Notes under the pieces: model-generated | Seen by the model: only the letters and a program-made list of their open reading frames with translations | The model's database searches: none | What the model was told of the DNA's origin: nothing | Source: Exilispira sp964581895 | GTDB lineage: Bacteria > Spirochaetota > JAAYUW01 | Length of the DNA stretch: 64,000 nucleotides | Reading direction: 5' to 3' | NCBI GenBank assembly: GCA_964581895.1 | Contig: CAZOPR010000005.1 | Coordinates: forward strand, 99,083 to 163,082 | Program-made: the position numbers and the translations under genes | In this document: positions 56,322 through 63,901 of the stretch, piece after piece | Layout: every line of letters starts with the position of its first letter | Position numbering within the stretch: the stretch's first letter is position 1

Positions 56322-56636
56322 ATGGAAAAAGATATAACAATTATTTTCCCTCAAATTAATTTTGAGGATTTAATTAAAGATATTGATAATGAAAGCAAAA
56401 TCAAAATACAAAATTTTTATAATCAGATTCAAAGTTTGATAGATAAAAAATATAACTTAATCTCTATTGATTGCAAAAATCTTACGACAATCAACTCTTC
56501 TATTCTTGCAAAATTTCTTTACTTTCAAAAAAAGTATAAAAAATCTGGCTTAAAAATAAGATTTTTCAATCTTAACACTAATATAAAAAAAATACTTACA
56601 TCACTTGGCTTTGCTGATTTTTTTATTATTGATTAA
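56322..56636 (+). CDS. STAS-domain protein (anti-sigma factor antagonist-like)
   Basis: 104 residues. KKYNLISIDCKNLTTINSSILAKFLYFQKKYKKSGLKIRFFNLNTNIKKILTSLGFADFF is a STAS fold; the candidate phosphorylated Ser is in TTINSSILAKF. Usually such proteins are switched by an anti-sigma kinase and a PP2C phosphatase; neither is adjacent. It is divergent from the 7TMR receptor genes and could be functionally linked to them only by position. RBS AAATAAGAGAGAAATCA. Confidence 0.85.
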   Translation: MEKDITIIFPQINFEDLIKDIDNESKIKIQNFYNQIQSLIDKKYNLISIDCKNLTTINSSILAKFLYFQKKYKKSGLKIRFFNLNTNIKKILTSLGFADFFIID

Positions 56637-56670
56637 AAGATTATACTATTTTTTTATTTTATATATCTTT

Positions 56671-56713
56671 GATTAAAATAGAATATCATTAATTAAAATA
56701 GAATATCATTGAT
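56671..56713. repeat. 20-bp direct repeat
   Basis: Two adjacent copies of GATTAAAATAGAATATCATT (second begins AATT), followed by GATT. Short spacer between the STAS gene and a convergent gene. Confidence 0.75.
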
Positions 56714-57341
56714 TCATAGAATCAGCCCAGCTTTCTAAGAAAGCTAAATTTTTTAGAAGATTCTCAAGTCTTGAATAGATTATCTCATCATATTTATATA
56801 TACCTGAAAGTATCTTTGCCTGCTCATCTTCCCATTGAGGGATATCTATCTTGTATTTTTGAAAAGAAATTGCATTGTTTGCCTCTTTTATAGTTTCCTG
56901 CCAATAGGGAAGTGCAAGCTCATAATAGTATTTTGCAACTTTCAAACTTTCAATAATCATATCTTTGTATAAATAGTTGTAAAAATATACTTCCTCTTTA
57001 TCGAATCTTGATGCAAGCTGTATATAGCTTCTCATTATAAGAAAATTACAATGCATCTTAAATAGATACTTATATCTAATATATTGTTCCTGCGAAGTAA
57101 TCTTACATAAAGCCTGAACTACAGGAGCAAAAGGAGCCATAAGTGCTCTTTGAAGATAAAATATGTTTTGCTCAATATTAATAGATTGAAAGTTATTTGA
57201 TTTTGCATATAAAAGATAATATTGCTCGGCATAGATTATTGGATCTGCCTTAGTCTTATTGCTAAAAGATAAAATAAAAGTAAAAAGGTAAAGTATTAAG
57301 AAAAAGATAGAAAAAAATTTATTAATACTAGTTTTTTTCAT
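56706..57341 (-). CDS. Exported helical protein of unknown function
   Basis: The frame opens at 57362, but the signal peptide (KKTSINKFFSIFFLILYLFTF) starts at the ATG at 57341, giving 211 residues; I prefer that. Cleavage is likely near NKTKA. The rest is helical (YAEQYYLLYAKSN, AKYYYELALPYWQETIKEA, LENLLKNLAFLESWADS), resembling tetratricopeptide-like periplasmic adaptors. Unknown family, seen in my memory mainly in spirochaetes (weak). It overlaps the small membrane protein gene by 14 bases and must be cotranslated with it. Confidence 0.7.
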   Translation of the reverse strand: MKKTSINKFFSIFFLILYLFTFILSFSNKTKADPIIYAEQYYLLYAKSNNFQSINIEQNIFYLQRALMAPFAPVVQALCKITSQEQYIRYKYLFKMHCNFLIMRSYIQLASRFDKEEVYFYNYLYKDMIIESLKVAKYYYELALPYWQETIKEANNAISFQKYKIDIPQWEDEQAKILSGIYKYDEIIYSRLENLLKNLAFLESWADSMNQ

Positions 57342-57615
57342 CTTTAATCTTAGAAAGACCAAGAATAAAAAAGATCATTGAAAAAAGGATTATCAAATAT
57401 TTTATCAAAGGGAAACTTCCTATAGAAAAATACCAGTCTGGCGGTATAACTTTTATCTGCTCTAAAACTCTGAAAAAAGAATAAAGGTAATTAAATAGTG
57501 CTGCTAAAACCAACATAAACATACTTTGATTTTTATTATTCCTTTCCCAGAACATTATTGCTGCAAAAGCAAGAATAACGCCAAAAAACATATCTGAAAT
57601 GACAAATAAAGTCAT
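57328..57615 (-). CDS. Small membrane protein, about three helices
   Basis: The frame opens with a TTG at 57627, but GGAAAAAG precedes the ATG at 57615 (95 residues). Three hydrophobic helices (about 4-22, 32-50, 65-88) with a Trp-Glu-Arg-Asn junction (FWERNNKNQ). No known family. It is translationally coupled to the exported helical protein gene downstream, so the two products may interact. Confidence 0.65.
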   Translation of the reverse strand: MTLFVISDMFFGVILAFAAIMFWERNNKNQSMFMLVLAALFNYLYSFFRVLEQIKVIPPDWYFSIGSFPLIKYLIILFSMIFFILGLSKIKDEKN

Positions 57616-57926
57616 ATCTTTTTCCAATTCTTTATTATTAATTCGGATTAGAAAGAAGTAAATAAAGTTATTTTTTTCTTCTTTTTTATTATAATATATT
57701 AAAATTCAAAAAACAAATATTTTATAAGTTTCCAAATTTCAGGTAATCTATGAATCTATCATTCTACCCTTTTCAATGATTGAAATATTCAACATATAAC
57801 TAAGCTGGATATGAAAATTCTTCGGATAAGAAGATATATTATAGAAAATTTAATCTTATGTCAAAAATATAGGAAACTGTTTCTTATTAAAAATAGATTA
57901 TGTCCCATCGAAATGAAATAAAGATA
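57616..57926. other. Spacer without a gene
   Basis: 311 bases. I see no open frame with a ribosome binding site, no strong hairpin and no repeat. It separates the conserved core from the accessory-looking block that follows. Confidence 0.4.
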
Positions 57927-59234
57927 CTAATAATCATCTATTAAATTTATATTTCTCATTAATTTAACAATCTTTCTACCAAATTGAATTCTATTTTTAT
58001 ATATATAAATCATAAAACTTTTGATACTATCTTCATTTGCTATATATATACTATTTTTATCATTTTTAATATCACTTTTAATAAAGTACGGATTTTCGAT
58101 TTTATTAATTTTGCAATATTCTTTGTATAAAAGATTAAAATATTTGAGATAATTAAGGTAATCATAGTATCTTTTAATTTCAGTATCTTCAATATTTTCA
58201 GTAAAATTTATATTGTAGTAGTCCATCATTTCAATAGAAAATAGATCTGCTTCAACTTCAGGAAGTGAAAAAAATTCATTATTATTATAATTACTTAAAT
58301 AACTATTGTATTGTGAATAATCCATGACATTTTGAGGGAAAAAATCAGATAAATAATATCCACTATCCGCTTGATTTAATACCCAGTGTGTCATTTCATG
58401 AAAAAATATATGTAAGAAAAGATTTTTTGCTTTTAATAATTCTATGCTCAAAGTTATAAAGTCAGAATTTGCAACATAAAATCCAGAATATTTTGAAAGA
58501 TAGTAATTATTAATATCTGAAAGACCAATTAGATTTTCTATACTATCTCTTCCATAAAAAAAATATATTTCAGAAAAATAAATTTGAATTGAATCTTTAT
58601 GTGACTCTATGTTGTAATGCAAAAAGTAATTATTTATCAATTTATCAATTTCCATCTGCTGTACTTTTTTGCTAAACAAATCCTTATAAGACTCATAAAA
58701 TTTTTGAATTTCTGGAATCTTTTTAAATTCTATTGTTGTTTCTATTAAAAATTTTTGCCAACTGTCAGATTTAAAATATTCCATCATCATATCTTTATAT
58801 TCACTTTTTTGAAGATAATTGTAAATCTTATAAAAGTAACCACAATTAAAAGTATTATATAGTATAATATAAAATCTTTTTTTCAAATAATCATCATCTT
58901 TATACAGTAAATCCTTATCAAACTTGTATTTTTTCTTATTGTTTTCTAAAAAATTTATAAATTTTTCTTTAAATGTGGAATACTTAATATTTATAATCTC
59001 TTGATTATCATTTATTATTTTGATAAAAGAATTCTTTAATTCATCCAATATAAATGAATCATCTTTAAATAAGATATTAATAGTTAGATTTATATCTAAG
59101 TCCGAAACAGGTTCAAATCCAGGGAATGTTAAATCTATTAATGATACATTGATTACTGATATTGCTTTATCTGATATGAATGAAAATAATATTAAAGTTA
59201 CTAAAATAAAAGATAATTTAATTATTTTATTCAT
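57927..59234 (-). CDS. Exported HExxH metallopeptidase-like protein
   Basis: 435 residues, signal peptide at 1-23. IFFHEMTHWVLNQADSGYYLSDFFPQNVMDYSQYN contains the zinc motif HEMTH (about residue 280); a third ligand candidate is Glu in EVEADLFSIEMMDYY (about 324), as in gluzincins. Before it lies a helical region with no recognised domain. The downstream third is helix-rich. Family not certain; it may be a lone M48-like or DUF-type zincin. It follows the third precursor-like gene and a hairpin, with RBS AAGGAACAAAA before its ATG. A role in processing the neighbouring peptides is a guess. Confidence 0.65.
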   Translation of the reverse strand: MNKIIKLSFILVTLILFSFISDKAISVINVSLIDLTFPGFEPVSDLDINLTINILFKDDSFILDELKNSFIKIINDNQEIINIKYSTFKEKFINFLENNKKKYKFDKDLLYKDDDYLKKRFYIILYNTFNCGYFYKIYNYLQKSEYKDMMMEYFKSDSWQKFLIETTIEFKKIPEIQKFYESYKDLFSKKVQQMEIDKLINNYFLHYNIESHKDSIQIYFSEIYFFYGRDSIENLIGLSDINNYYLSKYSGFYVANSDFITLSIELLKAKNLFLHIFFHEMTHWVLNQADSGYYLSDFFPQNVMDYSQYNSYLSNYNNNEFFSLPEVEADLFSIEMMDYYNINFTENIEDTEIKRYYDYLNYLKYFNLLYKEYCKINKIENPYFIKSDIKNDKNSIYIANEDSIKSFMIYIYKNRIQFGRKIVKLMRNINLIDDY

Positions 59235-59255
59235 TTTTGTTCCTTATAAATATTT

Positions 59256-59285
59256 AGATAAGGCTGAATATTTTCAGCCTTATCT
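59256..59285. other. Perfect 13-bp inverted repeat between peptide gene 3 and its partner
   Basis: AGATAAGGCTGAA, loop TATT, then the exact reverse complement. It lies in the 80-base gap between the end of the third peptide reading frame and the metallopeptidase gene. No T-run follows on the minus strand, so it is not a textbook terminator. Confidence 0.85.
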
Positions 59286-59314
59286 TTAATATCAAATTTT
59301 CTAATTTTTATTAT

Positions 59315-59771
59315 TTACTTTGAATTTTTTAAGGCTTCTGCTAAATAATTTTGTGAACCAAATAACACCCCAGCATAATTTATTGATGGCCATGAATCAT
59401 ATCCCTGTTTTTTCAATATTATAGCAACATCTGCAGAGGTAATTTGTCCATCATTATTTATATCGGTAAAAACATTTCCATTATAATCCATTATTCCATA
59501 TACATTTCCACTTCCATCATATAATATTGCCATATCTTCCCATGAACCGTATCAATAGTCACCTTCATATTTAGGACCTATAGTAGTTGTCAAATGATAA
59601 TAAGCGTCATTAATTATAAGACTATTCCCATCTATTCCCATCAACTCTTCTTCACTAAGTGTTGTCAACCCCATAAACTGCTGATCCTCACTTGCTACCG
59701 CTGGTGTGTTCTCATTTGTTGGTGTTGATGCAAGTGTTGGAATTACCATAAATAAAACATAATATTTACAT
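59315..59771 (-). pseudogene. Third peptide gene of the family, dockerin-like, damaged
   Basis: The same frame runs from about 59771 to 59315 but is interrupted by a TGA (59552-59554) that falls between TAT and TAC codons. Before it: IPTLASTPTNENTPAVASEDQQFMGL and LSEEELMGIDGNSLIINDAYYHL; after it: MDYNGNVF and DINNDGQITSADVAIILKK, a dockerin/EF-hand calcium loop. Compared with the intact copy at 62203-62592, the signal-peptide coding part has lost about 20 bases and lacks a good start codon (an ATG at 59771 meets a stop at once). I call it a decaying paralog. A sequencing error at the TGA (TGG expected) is possible. Confidence 0.8.
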
Positions 59772-59806
59772 TTTGAAATTAAAAAATTACTTTACTAGCA
59801 ACCTAA

Positions 59807-60841
59807 TTAATTATGTAAAACATATTCATCAATTTCTTTTAAAAAATCTTCAAATTTTATGTTAAAACAGTTTAAAAAAATTTCTTCCTTTGAATTATAA
59901 TATTCATTATATAGATGCCTTAAATATTGATAAAACTTTTCAGTTCCTCTTGTATAATGCAAATATGCATTAAAAAAAACGATATAATTTATATCTTTAT
60001 CTATTAATTTATTATAATTGTAATTATAAGATTTTATATAATCTACTTTAAGAATATTTATATACTTGAAAGTAATGTTGTTTTTATTATCAAATAACTT
60101 AATTTTATATCTATTAAATATTTTTTTTGCATTTTCATCATTAAGACACATTTTATCATTTTTCAAAAATTCATTAAATTTACCTATATATTCATAATAG
60201 GTAATTGTTTTAAAATAAGAGCTTAAATAATTGGTAATTCCATCATCTATGTAACAAAAAACAATATAATCTTCAAATATCTTTGAATATTTTTCAATAT
60301 GTTTATAATAATAATTAGTTCTTATAAGATGATGATTATATTCAACTATTAAAGAAAAATACTTTAACATCTTATAATTATACGATTTTATTATTATAAC
60401 TGGTAACATAGACATAAATCCATAATTTGGATAATATAGGGCAGCAGCATTATCTAATTCTTTATAATAGTTTTTTGAATAAATCATATCATCTAAAATA
60501 CCTGTTTGAAAATAATTTAACTCTTTTTTTATCTTTTCTTTACATATTTTTTCTTCTTCCCATTCCCTAAAAGAATTAACACATAGTATAATTATCATTT
60601 TTTCAAGTTCAATTCTTTTTGTTGTAAGTCCAGTATTAACATAAAAATGATTGACTTTATCATCATAATATTCAATAAAGTCTTTTATTTCATTTATACT
60701 AATAGATTTATTATAACATATAATGTTAGAACCATTAATTACATAATCAAAATTGCTTTCATTAACACTTTCATCATACTGATAAGGATAAAAAGAAAAA
60801 AGGATTAATAAAATAATAAAAATAAAATATTTTATCTTCAT
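59807..60841 (-). CDS. Exported protein, degenerate gluzincin (peptidase-MA-like)
   Basis: 344 residues, signal peptide about 1-22. The second half has the order of peptidase-MA-type gluzincins: a helix with LIVEYNHHLIRTN where HExxH is expected, then FCYIDDGITNYLSSYF where W-x-x-EG-x-A-x-Y is expected, then a C-terminal helical tail (EKFYQYLRHLYNEYYNS, FNIKFEDFLKEIDEYV) typical of such proteins. The active-site residues are lost (no HExxH, Glu to Asp), so it is predicted inactive, a binding or inhibitor-like partner. It follows the second peptide gene and a hairpin. RBS AAGGAAATAATT. Confidence 0.6.
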   Translation of the reverse strand: MKIKYFIFIILLILFSFYPYQYDESVNESNFDYVINGSNIICYNKSISINEIKDFIEYYDDKVNHFYVNTGLTTKRIELEKMIIILCVNSFREWEEEKICKEKIKKELNYFQTGILDDMIYSKNYYKELDNAAALYYPNYGFMSMLPVIIIKSYNYKMLKYFSLIVEYNHHLIRTNYYYKHIEKYSKIFEDYIVFCYIDDGITNYLSSYFKTITYYEYIGKFNEFLKNDKMCLNDENAKKIFNRYKIKLFDNKNNITFKYINILKVDYIKSYNYNYNKLIDKDINYIVFFNAYLHYTRGTEKFYQYLRHLYNEYYNSKEEIFLNCFNIKFEDFLKEIDEYVLHN

Positions 60842-60860
60842 AATTATTTCCTTAGTAAAA

Positions 60861-60898
60861 AAGCCTATTTAAAACCTTAAAAGATCTTAAATAGGCTT
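60861..60898. other. Perfect 12-bp inverted repeat between peptide gene 2 and its partner
   Basis: AAGCCTATTTAA, 14-base loop, then its exact reverse complement. It lies between the end of the second peptide frame and the degenerate gluzincin gene. Confidence 0.85.
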
Positions 60899-60915
60899 AA
60901 TATTTATACTATATT

Positions 60916-61265
60916 TTATAAAACCATATTAGGTTTAGGTATATATGGATTACTATAATACCCTCCTGTTCCTTCTCTTGTATAAGAGCCTGCTGAAGTT
61001 TGAGTATAAGAATCTTTATTTACAACCCAAATAGACTGATAAGGAGTTTCATTAATATAACCATCTACAGGTTCTCCTCCACAACCTTGATGATTAAGAT
61101 TTCCAGAAATCTCCATCAGTTCTTCTTCACTAAGAGTTGTTAACCCCATAAACTGCTGATCCCCACTTGTCATAGCTGGTGCATTTTCATTTTCAGGTGC
61201 TGATGCAAGTGCTGGTATTGTAAATAATAAAACTAACCTAGTAAAAATATAATACTCTTTTTCAT
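60916..61265 (-). pseudogene. Second peptide gene of the family, frameshifted
   Basis: ATG at 61265 begins MKKSIIFLLG, as in the intact paralog, then one G is missing (GG where the paralog has GGG, about 61236-61240) and the frame breaks. The downstream frame continues PALASAPENENAPAMTSGDQQFMGL, LSEEELMEISGN, then GCGGEPVDGYINETPYQSI and a Gly/Tyr-rich tail to 60916. With the base restored it would be about 116 residues with a Sec signal peptide. Its Shine-Dalgarno also looks worn compared with that of the intact copy. A translation from the internal ATG at 61173 would lack the signal. Decay or sequencing error both fit. Confidence 0.8.
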
Positions 61266-61654
61266 TTTCTCAATTTCTTCTTATTTATTTTTAATATTTT
61301 TTTTAATTCTCCCCAAAAGCCAATCTTTAATTAAGTTTGCACTTATCTCAAAATAATAGACTTAACAATAAAAAAAACAATATATTATCTTTATTAAAAA
61401 ACGATTTAACGAATATGAAAATTTGGTATTAAAAAAGCATATTGTTTTTGTAAACTTGAAAATGTTGATAGAAAAGAAATTACAATGAAAAATTATGCTA
61501 AGTTATTAAAGGTGCTACCAAAATTAGTTAAAATTAGTTATCTATATTAAATAATAGATACAAGAAATAAAAGATAAAAAAAAGAAAAGCCTTTAGAACG
61601 TATTGAAAACATATTTTTATGAAAAAACAAGCAAAGGCAATAGCAAATCTTTAA
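61266..61654. other. Spacer with short unexplained open stretch
   Basis: 389 bases. Near the downstream peptide gene lies an element shared with the intact peptide gene (61302-61325). Between 61419 and 61550 the plus strand has an open stretch (KKAYCFCKLENVDRK then KNYAKLLKVLPKLVK) that may be a remnant of a gene, not recognised. No mobile-element ends are seen. Confidence 0.45.
61302..61325 (-). promoter_or_regulatory. Conserved upstream element of the peptide genes, copy 2
   Basis: On the minus strand GATTGGCTTTTGGGGAG then AATTAAAA; an almost identical block (62672-62697) lies upstream of the intact peptide gene. Likely part of a duplicated promoter region; its function is unknown. Confidence 0.55.
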
Positions 61655-62062
61655 TTATTTTCTCTTTAACTTTTTACTGATTATATATTCACATATTAGT
61701 ATAAAAGTAGGAAGAAGTAAATATGAATTATAAATATATACAAATGGATTCATAAATGGTGTCATTGTTTTAGAATATTTATTTTCTGCATAAAAATATA
61801 TACTATATTCTAAATCCCTAGACAAATCGAAAACTATATTTAGAGTAATATAAATAATTAATAGCATATTATTTATAAAAAAACTATTTACATAACCTTT
61901 TTTAAGCTTTTTATATTTAATAATTGAAGTTATAATCAAAACTATATAAGGAAGATATGTTATTATAATATTACTTAATGATTGATTAAATGAAAAAAAT
62001 GATAAAACGCTTTGTAGATCTGAAAAAAGAGTATCTAGCAATCTTTCAATTATTATTTTCAT
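61655..62062 (-). CDS. Small integral membrane protein
   Basis: 135 residues with about four hydrophobic helices (about 32-48, 62-80, 102-122 and a weak one near 15-28), a Lys-rich C-terminus (KKLKRK) and a Lys-rich loop (KYKKLKKGY). RBS TAGGGGT precedes the ATG. No family is recognised. It follows the intact peptide gene after a large hairpin. By analogy with immunity or transport proteins next to secreted peptides, it may protect against or export the peptide; that is speculation. Confidence 0.65.
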   Translation of the reverse strand: MKIIIERLLDTLFSDLQSVLSFFSFNQSLSNIIITYLPYIVLIITSIIKYKKLKKGYVNSFFINNMLLIIYITLNIVFDLSRDLEYSIYFYAENKYSKTMTPFMNPFVYIYNSYLLLPTFILICEYIISKKLKRK

Positions 62063-62135
62063 ATTTATACCCCTAAAAATATTTCTTATAAAGCATTTTT
62101 ATATAAAACACATATACATTTTGCTAGTATATGTA

Positions 62136-62171
62136 GTGCTCATTCTATTAATTTGCTAATAGAATGAGCAC
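62136..62171. other. Perfect 15-bp inverted repeat between peptide gene 1 and its partner
   Basis: GTGCTCATTCTATTA, six-base loop, then the exact reverse complement. It lies between the intact peptide gene and the small membrane protein gene; no T-run follows on the minus strand. Confidence 0.9.
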
Positions 62172-62202
62172 AAATATTTGTTAAATTTTATGTCAAAATT
62201 AT

Positions 62203-62592
62203 TTAAAATGCACTAAAAATTACAAGCAGATTACCATTTTCATCTTGATATACACTCACTCTTAAAGTTGTTTTACTTCTAAAATAGTTAAGAATTATAT
62301 TAATTGTTTTATCACTAAGTCCCATATATTGCAATCCTTGCTTAAGAGCCCACTCAGGAATATCTTTAGTAGGTCTAATACTACTTTCAATTAATGTTAA
62401 TGATGGATCATTAATAATTAATTGATTTCCTGTAATATTTATCAACTCTTCTTCACTAAGAGCTGCCAACCCCATAAACTGCTGATCCTCGCTTGTAGGA
62501 GCTGGCATGTTCTCATTTTCTGGTGTTGATGCAAGTGCTGGTATAGCAAATAATAAAACTAACCCTAATAAAAGTATAATACTTTTTCTCAT
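62203..62592 (-). CDS. Secreted peptide with acidic LSEEEL-GN leader, intact family member
   Basis: 129 residues. Signal peptide MRKSIILLLGLVLLFAIPALA, cleavage at ALA-S. An acidic leader follows: STPENENMPAPTSEDQQFMGL, then LSEEELINITGNQLIIND. The LSxEELxxIxG(G/N) pattern resembles leaders of double-glycine bacteriocin precursors, though here it comes after a Sec signal and ends GN. The rest (about residues 57-129) is a core with no known domain and is unlike the two relatives. RBS GGAG 9 bases ahead. Followed by a perfect hairpin and a small membrane protein gene. The function is unknown. Confidence 0.75.
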   Translation of the reverse strand: MRKSIILLLGLVLLFAIPALASTPENENMPAPTSEDQQFMGLAALSEEELINITGNQLIINDPSLTLIESSIRPTKDIPEWALKQGLQYMGLSDKTINIILNYFRSKTTLRVSVYQDENGNLLVIFSAF

Positions 62593-62998
62593 TTTCTCAA
62601 TCTCCTTTTGTCTAATTTATTTAATTTTTTGTCTTTACTTTTTTAATTTATATTCTTTACTTTTTTTAGCTTTTTAATTCCCCCAAAAACCCAATCTTCC
62701 TTTAACTTTAGTCTTGCCTTTTCTTGCATAGAAATTGAATTCCTATTAATTAATAACCCATTAATAGACTTATCCTACCCTAAATGAACCCACTTGTGTA
62801 TTCCATCTATTACCTCCCTAACTCTTTATTTTATTTTTCTTTTCATTCTACCTATTTACTCAACTATATGTTATTATTTTCTTTCTTTTTTTGGCATATA
62901 AATTGCCCGGACTTTCTTTACTACCTTAAAGCTTTGTCTTACAAAGTATTATTGATTATTTTCATTTCTTTTGAAAATTTCATTTACTACCTAAATTT
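62593..62998. other. Spacer upstream of the intact peptide gene
   Basis: 406 bases, AT-rich. Contains the shared element (62672-62697: minus-strand GATTGGGTTTTTGGGGG then AATTAAAA) about 80 bases ahead of the peptide gene. A plus-strand open frame at 62784-63020 is hydrophobic and lacks a Shine-Dalgarno, so I do not call it a gene. Confidence 0.45.
62672..62697 (-). promoter_or_regulatory. Conserved upstream element of the peptide genes, copy 1
   Basis: Near-identical to the block at 61302-61325 (see that entry). It is 80 bases ahead of the intact gene, against 37 for the broken copy, so the region between has changed. Confidence 0.55.
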
Positions 62999-63901
62999 TT
63001 ACCCCCTTAAAGTTATATAAACTTCAAATGAAGGTATTAAATATCCAGATAGATTACTTGAAATAGATAAACCAGAAGATATATTTTCACTTATCCTTAG
63101 ATTTATATTAAACTGCCCACTTATGCTATATTTATACAATTCATACCTTTCAATAGATTCAAATCCCTTTATATTGGGAAAAATAATAGTTGGTGTAATT
63201 GTTATTGATGTAGATAAAATACTATTAAATACAATTGTTAGATTAAATTTACATAAGATGCTATACTTTTGTGTCCAGTCATCTTTTTCTTCAATAAGCT
63301 GTGGAATATTATAATTTGACGTTATCTGTGGGGTTAAAGAAAAAAGCAAGGGATCATATATAAATGTTAATCTATAGCCAATACTTATTGTTACTATTGG
63401 TGAAGGCTTTTCTACATCAAAAGATGACCTTTTGTAAAATAATGGATATATACCAACTGGAAAGTTAACATAAAAGAAAAGATCATTTATAAAGTTATTG
63501 TAAAAGGTATATTGAAATCCAAATAGAGCCGAAGATAAAGATAAAAGATATTCTTCTTTTTTAATAGTATATGGATTAAATTGCTCATCATATTCTGTTT
63601 CATAGCTTTTTGAATAATAAATATCCATTGGTATTTGAAAGAATAGATCTAAATCTTTTAATATTGAAAAATTAAGGTATATATATGGGTTAAAGCTATA
63701 TGATGTAAAAGTTGAACTGCCATAATAATAAACGGAAAAGGAAAATGTAATTGAATAAGGGATGCTTTCCCTTTTGACTCTATTAAACTGCTGAGCATAT
63801 ATTTCATTAAATGAATTAAAGATAAGGATTAATAAAAGAAAGATTAAAAAAGTTGTCTTAATATTTTTGTTAATTGCTATATTTTTATTACTTTTATACA
63901 T
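62999..63901 (-). CDS. Exported beta-barrel-like outer-membrane protein
   Basis: 300 residues. A long N-region with Lys residues, hydrophobic core and cleavage near EIYAQQF (about residue 37) form the signal peptide. The mature part is made of alternating aromatic/hydrophobic strands (SITFSFSVYYYGSSTF, FNPYIYLNFSI, GFQYTFYNN, LFFYVNFPVG, SISIGYRLTF-like TISIGYRLTFIYD) ending in YITLRG. This is typical of outer-membrane barrel proteins with unknown function; family not recognised. It lies 400 bases upstream of the peptide block on the same strand, possibly part of the same accessory region. Confidence 0.75.
   Translation of the reverse strand: MYKSNKNIAINKNIKTTFLIFLLLILIFNSFNEIYAQQFNRVKRESIPYSITFSFSVYYYGSSTFTSYSFNPYIYLNFSILKDLDLFFQIPMDIYYSKSYETEYDEQFNPYTIKKEEYLLSLSSALFGFQYTFYNNFINDLFFYVNFPVGIYPLFYKRSSFDVEKPSPIVTISIGYRLTFIYDPLLFSLTPQITSNYNIPQLIEEKDDWTQKYSILCKFNLTIVFNSILSTSITITPTIIFPNIKGFESIERYELYKYSISGQFNINLRISENISSGLSISSNLSGYLIPSFEVYITLRG

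Noticed and set aside
57690..57926. Search for a small RNA or tRNA in the gene-free stretch
   Set aside because: No cloverleaf, no GC-rich stem, no T-run terminator.
59552..59554. In-frame TGA as selenocysteine codon
   Set aside because: No catalytic context, the gene also lacks a proper start, and TAT-TGA-TAC fits a nonsense change or read error better; no selenocysteine machinery is visible here.
61419..61550. Possible transposase or gene remnant on the plus strand
   Set aside because: Forty residues of open frame with no start codon upstream and no family recognised; no inverted ends nearby. Left only as unexplained.
62784..63020. Plus-strand open frame of 78 residues upstream of the intact peptide gene
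   Set aside because: AT-rich, Phe/Tyr/Leu-rich, no ribosome binding site, overlaps the end of the barrel-like gene on the other strand.
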